From an uncultured Halieaceae bacterium (GTDB taxonomy: Bacteria; Pseudomonadota; Gammaproteobacteria; Pseudomonadales; Halieaceae): a DNA stretch of 5,263 bases. Positions within the stretch are counted from its first letter, which is position 1; every line of letters begins with the position of its first letter. Below, piece after piece: positions 1 to 5,263 of the stretch. The stretch covers positions 1 through 5,263 of the forward strand of contig CALJFL010000036.1 of assembly GCA_938074135.1 (NCBI GenBank), read 5' to 3'. The position numbers and the translations under genes are program-made. Under the pieces are notes generated by a model. That model worked only from the letters and a program-made list of their open reading frames with translations, made no database searches and was not told the origin of the DNA.

Positions 1-604
1 GACCCACCCACAGCAGACGCAACGGCCGAGCAGGGTATGCCGACCCTGAGGTGTAACCGGCGGACACGGCGTCATGGCATGCGCTGGCACTGACCGGCAC
101 GGGAATAACCCTGGATTTTTCGGTTAATAACGGCACCACAGAGTTCGGCACGAAGTCAGGTAACCTGGCCAGCAAGTCGCTGGTGCCAACGAGAAACGTA
201 TCCCTGTTGTAGTGTGAGTTGAACACCAGCTGGTCCGCCGCAAGGGCCGCATAAAGGCTGACCATCTGCGCCTCCAGCAGACTCGCCTGGCCTGGCCGCG
301 GCGGATAGGCGAACTGATTCTCGTGAAAATAGAGTATCGAGGGCACCCTGGCCAGAGCAGGAACCAGCCCACGCAGGGTCGCCAGGTCTACCATGGAGGT
401 AGCCAGTAGCACGTCATAAGACTGCTCCAGGGTGGAGCGCTCGGCCAGGGACCAGTGCAAAGGGTTGCCGCGAACGCGCCAACTGAAATGCCGCGGGGGG
501 AGGGCCAGCTCTGTCCACTGCCACTCGGCAAACATGCCCTCAATCGCCTGGCACCACTGGCGATGGCTGTGGGCATGATACGCAGAGAGCAGCAGACCCC
601 TCAC
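1..604 (-). CDS. tRNA-queuosine alpha-mannosyltransferase-like glycosyltransferase (DUF3524), N-terminal part
   Basis: The first 201 residues of a glycosyltransferase that continues past the left edge of the window. I read the frame through by hand and it has no stop. It opens with MRGLLLSAYHAHSHRQW, then has RHFSWRVRGNPL (about 39-49), LLATSMVDLATL (about 66-77), the strongly conserved ILYFHENQFAYP block (H94 E95 N96 Q97), and FNSHYNRDTF (128-137). It ends in LLWVG, where the GT4-type C-terminal domain should begin. This pattern matches the DUF3524 N-terminal domain of the family that includes vertebrate QTMAN (GTDC1), a cytosolic enzyme that transfers mannose from GDP-mannose to queuosine-34 of tRNA-Asp. 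Bacterial members are commonly named after it, but the substrate here is inferred. The start is GTG at 604-602, one base after the upstream aminopeptidase stop and with no clear Shine-Dalgarno of its own, so translational coupling is likely. Family assignment is firm; the exact reaction is not. Confidence 0.85.
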   Translation of the reverse strand, partial: MRGLLLSAYHAHSHRQWCQAIEGMFAEWQWTELALPPRHFSWRVRGNPLHWSLAERSTLEQSYDVLLATSMVDLATLRGLVPALARVPSILYFHENQFAYPPRPGQASLLEAQMVSLYAALAADQLVFNSHYNRDTFLVGTSDLLARLPDFVPNSVVPLLTEKSRVIPVPVSASACHDAVSAGYTSGSAYPARPLRLLWVG

Positions 605-605
605 C

Positions 606-1916
606 TCAACACGCCGCCAATGTGCCCTCGTGCTGGAAGAATTGCAGTAACAGTCGGTGCAGGTGCCAAGCGTCATCGCTACCTGCCAGTTCACGTATCG
701 AATGCATGCCGAATGTCGGTACTCCAATATCCATGGTGCGCACACCAATTTCGGTAGCGGTGATGGGGCCAATGGTGCTGCCACAGCCCATGTCGGTCCT
801 CACAACGAAGGTTTGCAACGGCACCTGTGCCTCCTCCGCGAGCAATCTCACCAGACCGGCGGTCTCGCTGTTTGTGGCGTAACGCTGATTGGCATTGATC
901 TTGATAACCGGCCCTGCATTGAGCAGTGGTCCGTGATTGTCGTCGTGTCGATCGGCGTAGTTGGGGTGCACGCCGTGGGCGTTGTCGGCCGAAATCATCA
1001 TCGAACCCTCTACCAGTCGAGTATAAGCGGATTCACTGCCGGCGAGACGACGCAATACAGTTTGCAACAATGGCCCCTGTGCACCTGCTGCCGAAGCGCT
1101 ACCAACCTCTTCATGATCATTACAAACCAGCAGTGATGAACAACTGCCATCGCTCGCCAACAGGGACTGCAGCCCGGTAAAACAACTGAGCAGGTTATCC
1201 AGGCGTGCCGAGGCAATGAACTGACGCTGCAGACCGATCTGGGTCGGTGGCTGGGTGTCATAGAACGCCATTTCGTAGTCCAGTACACGGTCCACGGCGC
1301 AGTCGGGATGCTCAATAAGCAACCGTTGCTTCAGGTAATCGCGAAAATCACTGCTATCTCCCTGCCCGGGCTGACAAAGGACAGGCAGAATATCGTTCTG
1401 CGGGTTTATGGCACGCTGCTTATTCGCTTCCCTATCGAGGTGAATCGCCAGACTCGGTATGGTCGCTATCGGATCCCGGTAATCCACCAGGGCCGTGCGC
1501 AGTGTTCCCTCGCGACAGCGATAGCTGACCCGACCAGCCAGCGAGAGGTCGCGATCAAACCACGGGTTGAGCAATACCCCACCATAAACTTCAACTCCCA
1601 GCCGCAAATAGCCCTGTTCAACCTTTTCCGGGGAGGGCTTGACCAGCAGACAAGGACTATCGGTGTGTGCGCCCACCATCCTCACGCCGTTCACCGGCGC
1701 CACCTCCGTACCGATGACAAACGCCGCCAGCGAGCTGTCATTGCGGGTCAGGTAGTATTTTCCCCCGGCAGGCAGTGCCTCCCCTGATTGATCTTCGGGT
1801 AGCGCAGTGAAACCCGCGTCGCGTAGCAGTGCGACCATATTAGCCACCGCGTGAAACGGTGTTGTGGAGTGCGCGATAAAATCGCACAGCGCCTGATTGA
1901 AAACTTGCTGAGACAT
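606..1916 (-). CDS. apeB: M18 family aminopeptidase
   Basis: A complete 436-residue M18 metallo-aminopeptidase, close to the usual length for bacterial members. These are cytosolic dizinc enzymes, usually dodecameric, that remove N-terminal residues (often acidic ones in the aspartyl aminopeptidase branch) from peptides. The family motifs appear in order: GAHTDSP with H84, SARLDN (236-241) with the bridging D240, CNDHEEVGS (265-273) with catalytic E269 and ligand E270, MISADNAHGVHPN (307-319) with D311, RTDMGCGSTIGPI (373-385), and MHSIREL (404-410) with H405. All expected metal ligands and the catalytic glutamate are present, so the enzyme should be active. There is no signal peptide. The ATG start is supported by AGGAGA four bases upstream and by the typical short helix before the GxHTDSP domain. 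It lies 24 bases after the dehydrogenase gene and its stop is followed almost at once by the glycosyltransferase start. The symbol apeB is used by analogy; substrate preference cannot be read from sequence. Confidence 0.95.
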   Translation of the reverse strand: MSQQVFNQALCDFIAHSTTPFHAVANMVALLRDAGFTALPEDQSGEALPAGGKYYLTRNDSSLAAFVIGTEVAPVNGVRMVGAHTDSPCLLVKPSPEKVEQGYLRLGVEVYGGVLLNPWFDRDLSLAGRVSYRCREGTLRTALVDYRDPIATIPSLAIHLDREANKQRAINPQNDILPVLCQPGQGDSSDFRDYLKQRLLIEHPDCAVDRVLDYEMAFYDTQPPTQIGLQRQFIASARLDNLLSCFTGLQSLLASDGSCSSLLVCNDHEEVGSASAAGAQGPLLQTVLRRLAGSESAYTRLVEGSMMISADNAHGVHPNYADRHDDNHGPLLNAGPVIKINANQRYATNSETAGLVRLLAEEAQVPLQTFVVRTDMGCGSTIGPITATEIGVRTMDIGVPTFGMHSIRELAGSDDAWHLHRLLLQFFQHEGTLAAC

Positions 1917-1920
1917 AACT

Positions 1921-1926
1921 TCTCCT
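1921..1926 (-). promoter_or_regulatory. Ribosome binding site of the M18 aminopeptidase gene
   Basis: AGGAGA on the minus strand, four bases before the ATG at 1916. It is a near-ideal Shine-Dalgarno and it fixes this start. It lies inside the 24-base gap after the dehydrogenase stop codon, which leaves little room for a promoter and favours cotranscription. Confidence 0.8.
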
Positions 1927-1940
1927 GAAAATCGACCGGC

Positions 1941-2822
1941 CTAGGGATTATCCGTTTCGGCCTTGTGCATGCGCGTCAACAGGCTGGACGTATCCCACCG
2001 GCCACCTCCCAATTGCTGTACCTCGGCGTAGAACCCGTCGACCAGCCGGGTTACCGGCAGCTCAAGATCCATGCGACCGGCCTCAGCCAGCACCATACCG
2101 AGATCCTTGCGCATCCAATCTACTGCGAAACCATGGTCATAGTCGCCGGCAAGCATCGTTTCGTGGCGGTTATTCATCTGCCACGACTGGGCAGCACCTT
2201 GCGAAATCACATCCACAACCGCCTTGGTGTCCAGGCCGGCGCGCTGCGAGAATTCAAAGGCTTCGGCCAGTCCCTGCAGAACGCCGGCGATACAAATCTG
2301 GTTGACCATCTTGGCCAGCTGCCCGCTGCCGGCGGGGCCCAGTAATTTAATACAGCGCCCATAGGCCTCCAGCACCGGTGCGACCCGCTCGAAAGGCGCC
2401 GGCTCTCCACCGACCATAATGGTCAGGGTGCCATTCTCGGCGCCGGCCTGGCCGCCCGATACGGGTGCATCAAGGAACTGTAACTCTAGCTCCTTAGCGC
2501 CAGCAGCGAGCTCCCTGGCAACATCCGCAGAAGCCGTGGTGTGGTCGACCACCACGGCTCCAGGGCGCAACCCGGCAAATACGCCCTGCTCGCCCAAAAT
2601 AACACTGCGCACATCGTCGTCATTGCCGACGCAGCAGCAGACCAGTTCGGCGCCCTCGGCGGCGCCCGCGGGCGTGGCGGCCACATCGCCGCCATAGGAC
2701 TGGGCCCAGGCATCTGCCTTGGCGGCCGTGCGATTGTAGGCGGTAACCTGATGACCGGCGCGCTGTAAATGTCCGGCCATGGGGTAACCCATAACCCCAA
2801 GGCCTATAAAGGCGATTTTCAT
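1941..2822 (-). CDS. NAD(P)-dependent beta-hydroxyacid dehydrogenase (3-hydroxyisobutyrate dehydrogenase family)
   Basis: A complete 293-residue oxidoreductase of the beta-hydroxyacid dehydrogenase family, at the usual length. The N-terminal Rossmann domain begins IAFIGLGVMG (GxGxxG at 7-12) and strand 2 ends in N30-R31-T32. An Asn-Arg here is typical of NADP(H)-preferring members such as glyoxylate/succinic semialdehyde reductases, whereas NAD enzymes usually carry an acidic residue. The substrate signature DAPVSGGQAGAENGTLT starts at 118. The catalytic lysine is K171 in GSGQLAKMVNQ, with N174 nearby, and KDL (239-241) lies in the C-terminal helical domain. CVGNDDD and GGGRWDTSSLL mark a recognisable subfamily usually labelled only 'NAD(P)-dependent oxidoreductase'. 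Three consecutive cysteines (62-64) are a small oddity. Expected to be cytosolic. Substrates such as 3-hydroxyisobutyrate, tartronate semialdehyde or a short semialdehyde are all possible. It follows a TetR-family gene by 62 bases, so it may be that regulator's target. The ATG start has a good ribosome binding site. Confidence 0.9.
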   Translation of the reverse strand: MKIAFIGLGVMGYPMAGHLQRAGHQVTAYNRTAAKADAWAQSYGGDVAATPAGAAEGAELVCCCVGNDDDVRSVILGEQGVFAGLRPGAVVVDHTTASADVARELAAGAKELELQFLDAPVSGGQAGAENGTLTIMVGGEPAPFERVAPVLEAYGRCIKLLGPAGSGQLAKMVNQICIAGVLQGLAEAFEFSQRAGLDTKAVVDVISQGAAQSWQMNNRHETMLAGDYDHGFAVDWMRKDLGMVLAEAGRMDLELPVTRLVDGFYAEVQQLGGGRWDTSSLLTRMHKAETDNP

Positions 2823-2827
2823 AGGAT

Positions 2828-2833
2828 CCCTCT
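2828..2833 (-). promoter_or_regulatory. Ribosome binding site of the dehydrogenase gene
   Basis: AGAGGG on the minus strand, five bases before the ATG at 2822; it supports this start. The same six bases are the second arm of an inverted repeat with CCCTCT (minus strand, at 2873-2878) just after the TetR gene stop, so pairing in the RNA could in principle cover this site. Confidence 0.7.
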
Positions 2834-2844
2834 TGTTGTGCGAA

Positions 2845-2880
2845 GGTAAGACGAACGGTAAAGCGCAAGGTTAGAGGGCA
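2845..2880. repeat. Three imperfect 12-base tandem units in the spacer before the dehydrogenase gene
   Basis: On the plus strand GGTAAGACGAAC, GGTAAAGCGCAA and GGTTAGAGGGCA follow each other with no gap, so the GGTWA core recurs exactly every 12 bases. Pairwise identity is only about 6 to 8 of 12, so chance is possible. The spacing and the place (between the TetR gene and its likely partner enzyme) would also fit a degenerate operator array. Confidence 0.25.
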
Positions 2881-2884
2881 GCAC

Positions 2885-3475
2885 TCACGGGCGCAAGTTG
2901 TCTATGCTGGATTTCAAAATCTTCTTCTGGGCAGCAACGGGTAATTCAACCGGATTTATAAGTGCCGCCAGACTCATTCCATACACCAGCGACAGTAACG
3001 AACGGCAGGCACTCAACGGCGAGACGTCATCACGTAACTCACCCGCCGCTCGCGCATCACGCAGCAGGCGAAGCCCCGTTTCCTTCTGCTGCAAATGGCG
3101 ACGCTGGACGGATCTTGATAACGCCGGAGACAGTGCCTGCGGGTTATTGAACGCCAGACGAACCTGCCACTCTCTCTGCCGCTGAGGGTCAAGTGGCAAC
3201 ATACCACGCAGGCGCACTTCCAGCAGTGACAGGCCCGCCAGGGTACTACCCAACCTTGAGAGCCGCGAGTTACAGCTGTCGTCTACCCAGTCCAGGGCCG
3301 CCGTGAGTAGCGCGTCTTTGTCAGCGAAGTAATGCTGCACCATGCCCTTGGTACAACCATGGCGGGACGCCACCTGGCGCAACGTGGCTTGCTCCAGACC
3401 GGCCTGCGCAACGACTTCGGCCGCGGTAGCAGCCAATGCATTGCGCTGTTGCTCATGGTCGACAATCCTGGGCAT
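2885..3475 (-). CDS. TetR-family transcriptional repressor, BetI-like
   Basis: A 196-residue TetR-family regulator, about the usual length. The N-terminal DNA-binding domain runs from about residue 11 to 60. Its helix-turn-helix is TLRQVASRHGCTKGMVQHYF (31-50), followed by the typical ADKDALL. The C-terminal ligand-binding and dimerisation half resembles the BetI-type domain: REWQVRLAFNNPQALSPAL around 101-119, then a charged helix and a hydrophobic helix SLLSLVYGMSLAALI. The ligand is unknown. The ATG at 3475-3473 was chosen because MPRIVDHEQQR puts the domain at the usual distance from the start. The frame is open upstream to 3598, but that extension is unlike the family and would run into uppP. 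The start has only a weak Shine-Dalgarno. Two palindromes lie directly upstream, as expected for self-repression. The dehydrogenase 62 bases downstream is the most likely further target (inference). Confidence 0.9.
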   Translation of the reverse strand: MPRIVDHEQQRNALAATAAEVVAQAGLEQATLRQVASRHGCTKGMVQHYFADKDALLTAALDWVDDSCNSRLSRLGSTLAGLSLLEVRLRGMLPLDPQRQREWQVRLAFNNPQALSPALSRSVQRRHLQQKETGLRLLRDARAAGELRDDVSPLSACRSLLSLVYGMSLAALINPVELPVAAQKKILKSSIDNLRP

Positions 3476-3494
3476 GGTGTGACACCCGTACGGG
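3476..3494. promoter_or_regulatory. Candidate TetR operator: two overlapping palindromes
   Basis: On the plus strand GGTGT-G-ACACC (3476-3486) is a perfect inverted repeat with a single-base centre, and CCCGTACGGG (3485-3494) is a perfect 10-base palindrome sharing two bases with it. Together they fill the 19 bases before the TetR start codon and lie just downstream of a possible -10 element. TetR-family proteins commonly bind such sites in their own promoters. The role is inferred. Confidence 0.4.
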
Positions 3495-3503
3495 AACCAC
3501 AAA

Positions 3504-3512
3504 AGTGTAGCA
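3504..3512 (-). promoter_or_regulatory. Possible extended -10 promoter for the TetR gene
   Basis: TGCTACACT on the minus strand fits an extended -10 (TGn followed by TACACT, four of six bases matching TATAAT). No good -35 hexamer lies 16 to 18 bases upstream, so this is weak. It would start transcription near 3497 and put both palindromes in the first bases of the transcript, a good place for a repressor. Confidence 0.3.
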
Positions 3513-3542
3513 GAGCAGCGGCAAGCTGCAGGAAAAATAGCC

Positions 3543-4346
3543 TCAGTAGAGCCACAACCCGTAAAGCAGGGCAGCGAGGAAGATCCGGTAGTAGACAAAC
3601 GGCATCAACCCAACCCGGTCGAGCAGGCGCAAAAAGACAGCGATACACAGGTAGGCCGTAACCGCCGCTATGGTAGCCGCCCCCGCCAGTAACAGCCAGT
3701 CGACAGGTATCGCGCTGTGACTCAATTGCCACGCTTTGAGCAAACCGGCACCGGCAATAACTGGAATCGATAACAAAAAGGAGAATCGCGCCGCGGACTG
3801 GCGGTCGAGATCCAGTAGCAAAGCGGCGGTAATGGTAACGCCCGACCGCGAGACCCCGGGCACCGGGGCCAGGGCCTGGGCGATACCGATCATCAGGGCG
3901 ATAGGTAAGGTCACCTGCCGGAACACCCGATGGGACGCCGTGTAGCGATCGGCGTAACCCAGCAGCAAGCCAAAGACCAGTGTCGTGGTGGCGATGACCG
4001 GTAAATTGCGCAGGTCACTCTCTATAAAACCGCCACCAACCAGCCCTACCGCGGCGACGGGCAGCGTGGCCGCGGCCAGATACCCGACAAGGCGACTGTG
4101 GTCATTGAGTTGCCTCTCACGCACGGCCTGGGCACAGCCGACTGTCAGCTCCCCGATATCGCTTCTATAGTAAAAAATTACCGCTGCCAGCGTACCGACA
4201 TGAACGGCGACATCAAACGCAAGCCCCTGGTCTGGCCAGGACAAGATCAGCGAGGGAATGACCAAATGTGCCGAACTGGAGATGGGCAGGAATTCGGTCA
4301 AGCCTTGCAGTATGGCCAACAGGCTGGCCTGAAACCAATCTATCAT
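3543..4346 (-). CDS. uppP: Undecaprenyl-diphosphate phosphatase UppP (BacA)
   Basis: A complete 267-residue integral membrane protein of the BacA/UppP family, at the usual length. It removes a phosphate from undecaprenyl diphosphate to recycle the lipid carrier for peptidoglycan and other envelope polymers; high levels are known to give bacitracin resistance. The (E/Q)xxxE motif is Q14-GLT-E18, followed by FLPISSSAHL (19-28). The second active-site motif is PGVSRSGVTI (163-172) with R167 and S168. Hydrophobic segments recur throughout, and the end FVYYRIFLAALLYG is typical. The start is ATG 4346-4344 (MIDWFQASLL), which overlaps the tsaB stop as ATGA and has AGGGGAAGG just upstream. An in-frame ATG at 4379 would add eleven charged residues inside tsaB and is unlikely. 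Translation is probably coupled to tsaB. No hairpin plus T-run follows the stop. Confidence 0.96.
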   Translation of the reverse strand: MIDWFQASLLAILQGLTEFLPISSSAHLVIPSLILSWPDQGLAFDVAVHVGTLAAVIFYYRSDIGELTVGCAQAVRERQLNDHSRLVGYLAAATLPVAAVGLVGGGFIESDLRNLPVIATTTLVFGLLLGYADRYTASHRVFRQVTLPIALMIGIAQALAPVPGVSRSGVTITAALLLDLDRQSAARFSFLLSIPVIAGAGLLKAWQLSHSAIPVDWLLLAGAATIAAVTAYLCIAVFLRLLDRVGLMPFVYYRIFLAALLYGLWLY

Positions 4347-5053
4347 TTTGCCTTCCCCTGCTCGGCCAGCTTCTTCCAACTGATTTCGTCGCGAACATAT
4401 ACCGGCGCAACTTCCTGCGCCGATTGCACACGACCTGCAGCAAGCTCCGCCATGGCAAGCGGGATCATATCTCTGGCCCGCGGCAGCAGACCCTCTGCCG
4501 CGACCCGAATACGCTCACGCAACGAAGCTGGCAGCTCAGTCACGTAATCACAGCCATCTCCGACTGCTTGCAGGTCAGATCCGGGCAGCAGCTCCGGCAT
4601 CTGCTCCGGCCGACAGACCTCTGCTGGCCGAATAATGACCGGCAAATCGCCAGCCACATCGAAGAGTGCCCAGTAGAGCTCTCCAATACGCGCGTCAAGC
4701 AAACTCAGAACCGGCTGATTCCGGTCGACCTGAGCGGTGCGCATAGCCGTCATTACCTGGGTCGCCAGCGTCGACACGGGTACCGCCGGTAATGTGTTGC
4801 TGAAGGCCAGGCCCTGAACCGCACTCGCCGCAATTCTCAGCCCCGTAAATGACCCTGGACCGACACCATAGGCGATTGCATCAATACCGTGAGAGCGCAG
4901 GTTGCCACTGCCCAGCAGTTCCGTTAGCTGGGCTTGCAGGCGCTGATTATGCCGACGTGGAATAACCTCATGACACTCGCTGACCTCGCCGTTAAGCTGC
5001 AGTGCGACCGAACAGGCATCTGTCGCCGTATCTATTGCGAGTATATTGTGCAT
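4343..5053 (-). CDS. tsaB: tRNA threonylcarbamoyladenosine biosynthesis protein TsaB
   Basis: A complete 236-residue TsaB (YeaZ), about the usual length for gammaproteobacteria. TsaB is the ASKHA-fold partner of TsaD and, with TsaE and the TsaC-made threonylcarbamoyl-AMP, installs t6A at position 37 of ANN-reading tRNAs in the cytoplasm; it is usually essential. Visible family features are the N-terminal ILAIDTATDACSVAL (4-18), RHNQRL (34-39), DAIAYGVGPGSFTGLRIAAS (58-77), STLATQ (94-99), LLDARIGELYWALF (118-131), and the C-terminal PVYVRDEISWKK (217-228). The ATG at 5053 was chosen because MHNILAIDTA is the standard TsaB start. The frame is open up to 5173 but those extra forty residues match nothing in the family. 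The ribosome binding site is weak (GGGG ten bases upstream). The last codons overlap uppP by four bases. tsaB is divergent from the mobA-like gene and is probably first in its transcript. Confidence 0.96.
   Translation of the reverse strand: MHNILAIDTATDACSVALQLNGEVSECHEVIPRRHNQRLQAQLTELLGSGNLRSHGIDAIAYGVGPGSFTGLRIAASAVQGLAFSNTLPAVPVSTLATQVMTAMRTAQVDRNQPVLSLLDARIGELYWALFDVAGDLPVIIRPAEVCRPEQMPELLPGSDLQAVGDGCDYVTELPASLRERIRVAAEGLLPRARDMIPLAMAELAAGRVQSAQEVAPVYVRDEISWKKLAEQGKAK
4351..4359 (-). promoter_or_regulatory. Ribosome binding site of uppP
   Basis: AGGGGAAGG on the minus strand ends four bases before the ATG at 4346. It lies inside the 3' end of tsaB (codons for the EQGKAK tail) and decides for the short, family-typical UppP start. 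Confidence 0.7.
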
Positions 5054-5142
5054 AGCTACATTACCCCGGGCGAGATACCCGCTTGCGCTCCTCCAGCATA
5101 TTTGATTGAGTGACGATCCAACACATTGCGAATTATCACACA
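5054..5142. promoter_or_regulatory. Divergent intergenic region between tsaB and the mobA-like gene
   Basis: These 89 bases separate two divergent genes and so should hold promoters for both. I see no strong pair of -35 and -10 boxes. For tsaB, TGTTGG and TATGCT on the minus strand with a 17-base spacer (5094-5122) are a weak candidate. Nothing comparable stands out for the plus strand. There is no clear Shine-Dalgarno before either start apart from a GGGG ten bases before tsaB. Confidence 0.4.
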
Positions 5143-5263
5143 GTGAGCGATTTCCAGACACCGTCGCCAGCAAACGACACGGGCAGTCATCCGGATCTGC
5201 AGCGCGACCCTGCCCAGTCGATCACCGGGCTGATACTCGCCGGCGGACGCGGCAGTCGCACCG
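5143..5263 (+). CDS. mobA: MobA-like molybdenum cofactor guanylyltransferase, N-terminal fragment
   Basis: The first 40 codons of a plus-strand gene that runs off the right edge. Residues 27-39 read ITGLILAGGRGSR, the nucleotide-binding loop (LAGGxGxR) at the N-terminus of MobA-type nucleotidyltransferases. MobA adds GMP from GTP to molybdopterin-Mo in the cytoplasm to make the MGD cofactor of the DMSO reductase family of enzymes. T40 stands where many MobA proteins have Met (RMGG), a tolerated variation as far as I know. The start is uncertain. GTG at 5143 gives a polar, proline-rich 26-residue leader beginning MSDFQTPSPANDT; GTG at 5110 is the only other upstream choice before a stop at 5107, and neither has a clear ribosome binding site. 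With only the first motif visible, another sugar- or nucleotide-transferase of the same fold is possible. Confidence 0.65.
   Translation, partial: MSDFQTPSPANDTGSHPDLQRDPAQSITGLILAGGRGSRT

Noticed and set aside
124..576. Two short minus-strand open frames within the glycosyltransferase region
   Set aside because: They are out of frame with the continuous reading from 604, which carries the conserved DUF3524 blocks; they are shadows of it.
657..1136. 159-codon open frame on the plus strand inside the aminopeptidase gene
   Set aside because: It is antisense to a complete gene with all catalytic motifs, has no recognisable domain, and its composition looks like a frame shadow.
1308..1787. Second 159-codon open frame on the plus strand inside the aminopeptidase gene
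   Set aside because: Also antisense to conserved M18 sequence with no motif of its own; the equal length to the other open frame is a coincidence.
3516..3530. Hairpin GCAGC-TTGCC-GCTGC (minus strand) after the uppP stop, considered as a terminator
   Set aside because: The only T-run (CTATTTTTCC) lies before the stem on the minus strand rather than after it, and the stem is only five base pairs.
5056..5061. Start-stop minimal reading frame (ATG TAG) eight bases upstream of tsaB on the minus strand
   Set aside because: Two adjacent codons of this kind are common by chance and nothing else suggests translational control.
5101..5120. TTGAT...ATCCAA in the tsaB-mobA intergenic region, considered as an FNR site because MobA serves anaerobic enzymes
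   Set aside because: The spacing between half-sites is nine bases rather than four and the right half-site is imperfect.
5136..5146. TCAC-ACA-GTGA inverted repeat overlapping the proposed mobA GTG start
   Set aside because: Arms of four bases are too short to support an operator or attenuator call.

Overview
The window looks like a piece of chromosome from a moderately GC-rich gammaproteobacterium. By eye the GC is somewhere in the fifties to low sixties percent. The protein styles (TsaB, UppP, an M18 aminopeptidase and a DUF3524-type glycosyltransferase) would suit a marine group such as the Cellvibrionales/Halieaceae. That placement is an inference from protein style, not a measured result. 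There are no RNA genes, insertion sequences, CRISPR arrays or phage genes, and no stretch longer than about 90 bases lacks a gene.

Six genes run head-to-tail on the minus strand. In transcription order, from high to low coordinates, they are: tsaB (4343-5053, tRNA t6A synthesis); uppP/bacA (3543-4346, undecaprenyl-diphosphate phosphatase, overlapping tsaB by ATGA); a BetI-like TetR-family repressor (2885-3475); an NAD(P)-dependent beta-hydroxyacid dehydrogenase (1941-2822); an M18 aminopeptidase (606-1916); and the N-terminal 201 residues of a tRNA-queuosine mannosyltransferase-like glycosyltransferase (1-604), which starts one base after the aminopeptidase stop and leaves the window at its left edge. 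One gene runs the other way: the first 40 codons of a MobA-like molybdenum cofactor guanylyltransferase (from about 5143 to the right edge), divergent from tsaB across about 90 bases.

The close packing (4-base overlap, then gaps of 67, 62, 24 and 1 bases) would allow one long transcript or two shorter ones. A natural break lies between uppP and the TetR gene, where a possible extended -10 element is followed by two overlapping perfect palindromes that could be an autoregulatory operator. The TetR gene and the dehydrogenase look like a small regulator-enzyme unit. tsaB at one end and the queuosine-mannosyltransferase homologue at the other both belong to anticodon-loop tRNA modification, but no common function for the whole run is evident.

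I found no clearly new system. The items most worth a second look are the bacterial tRNA-queuosine mannosyltransferase homologue, the palindromes before the TetR gene, and the translationally coupled tsaB-uppP pair.
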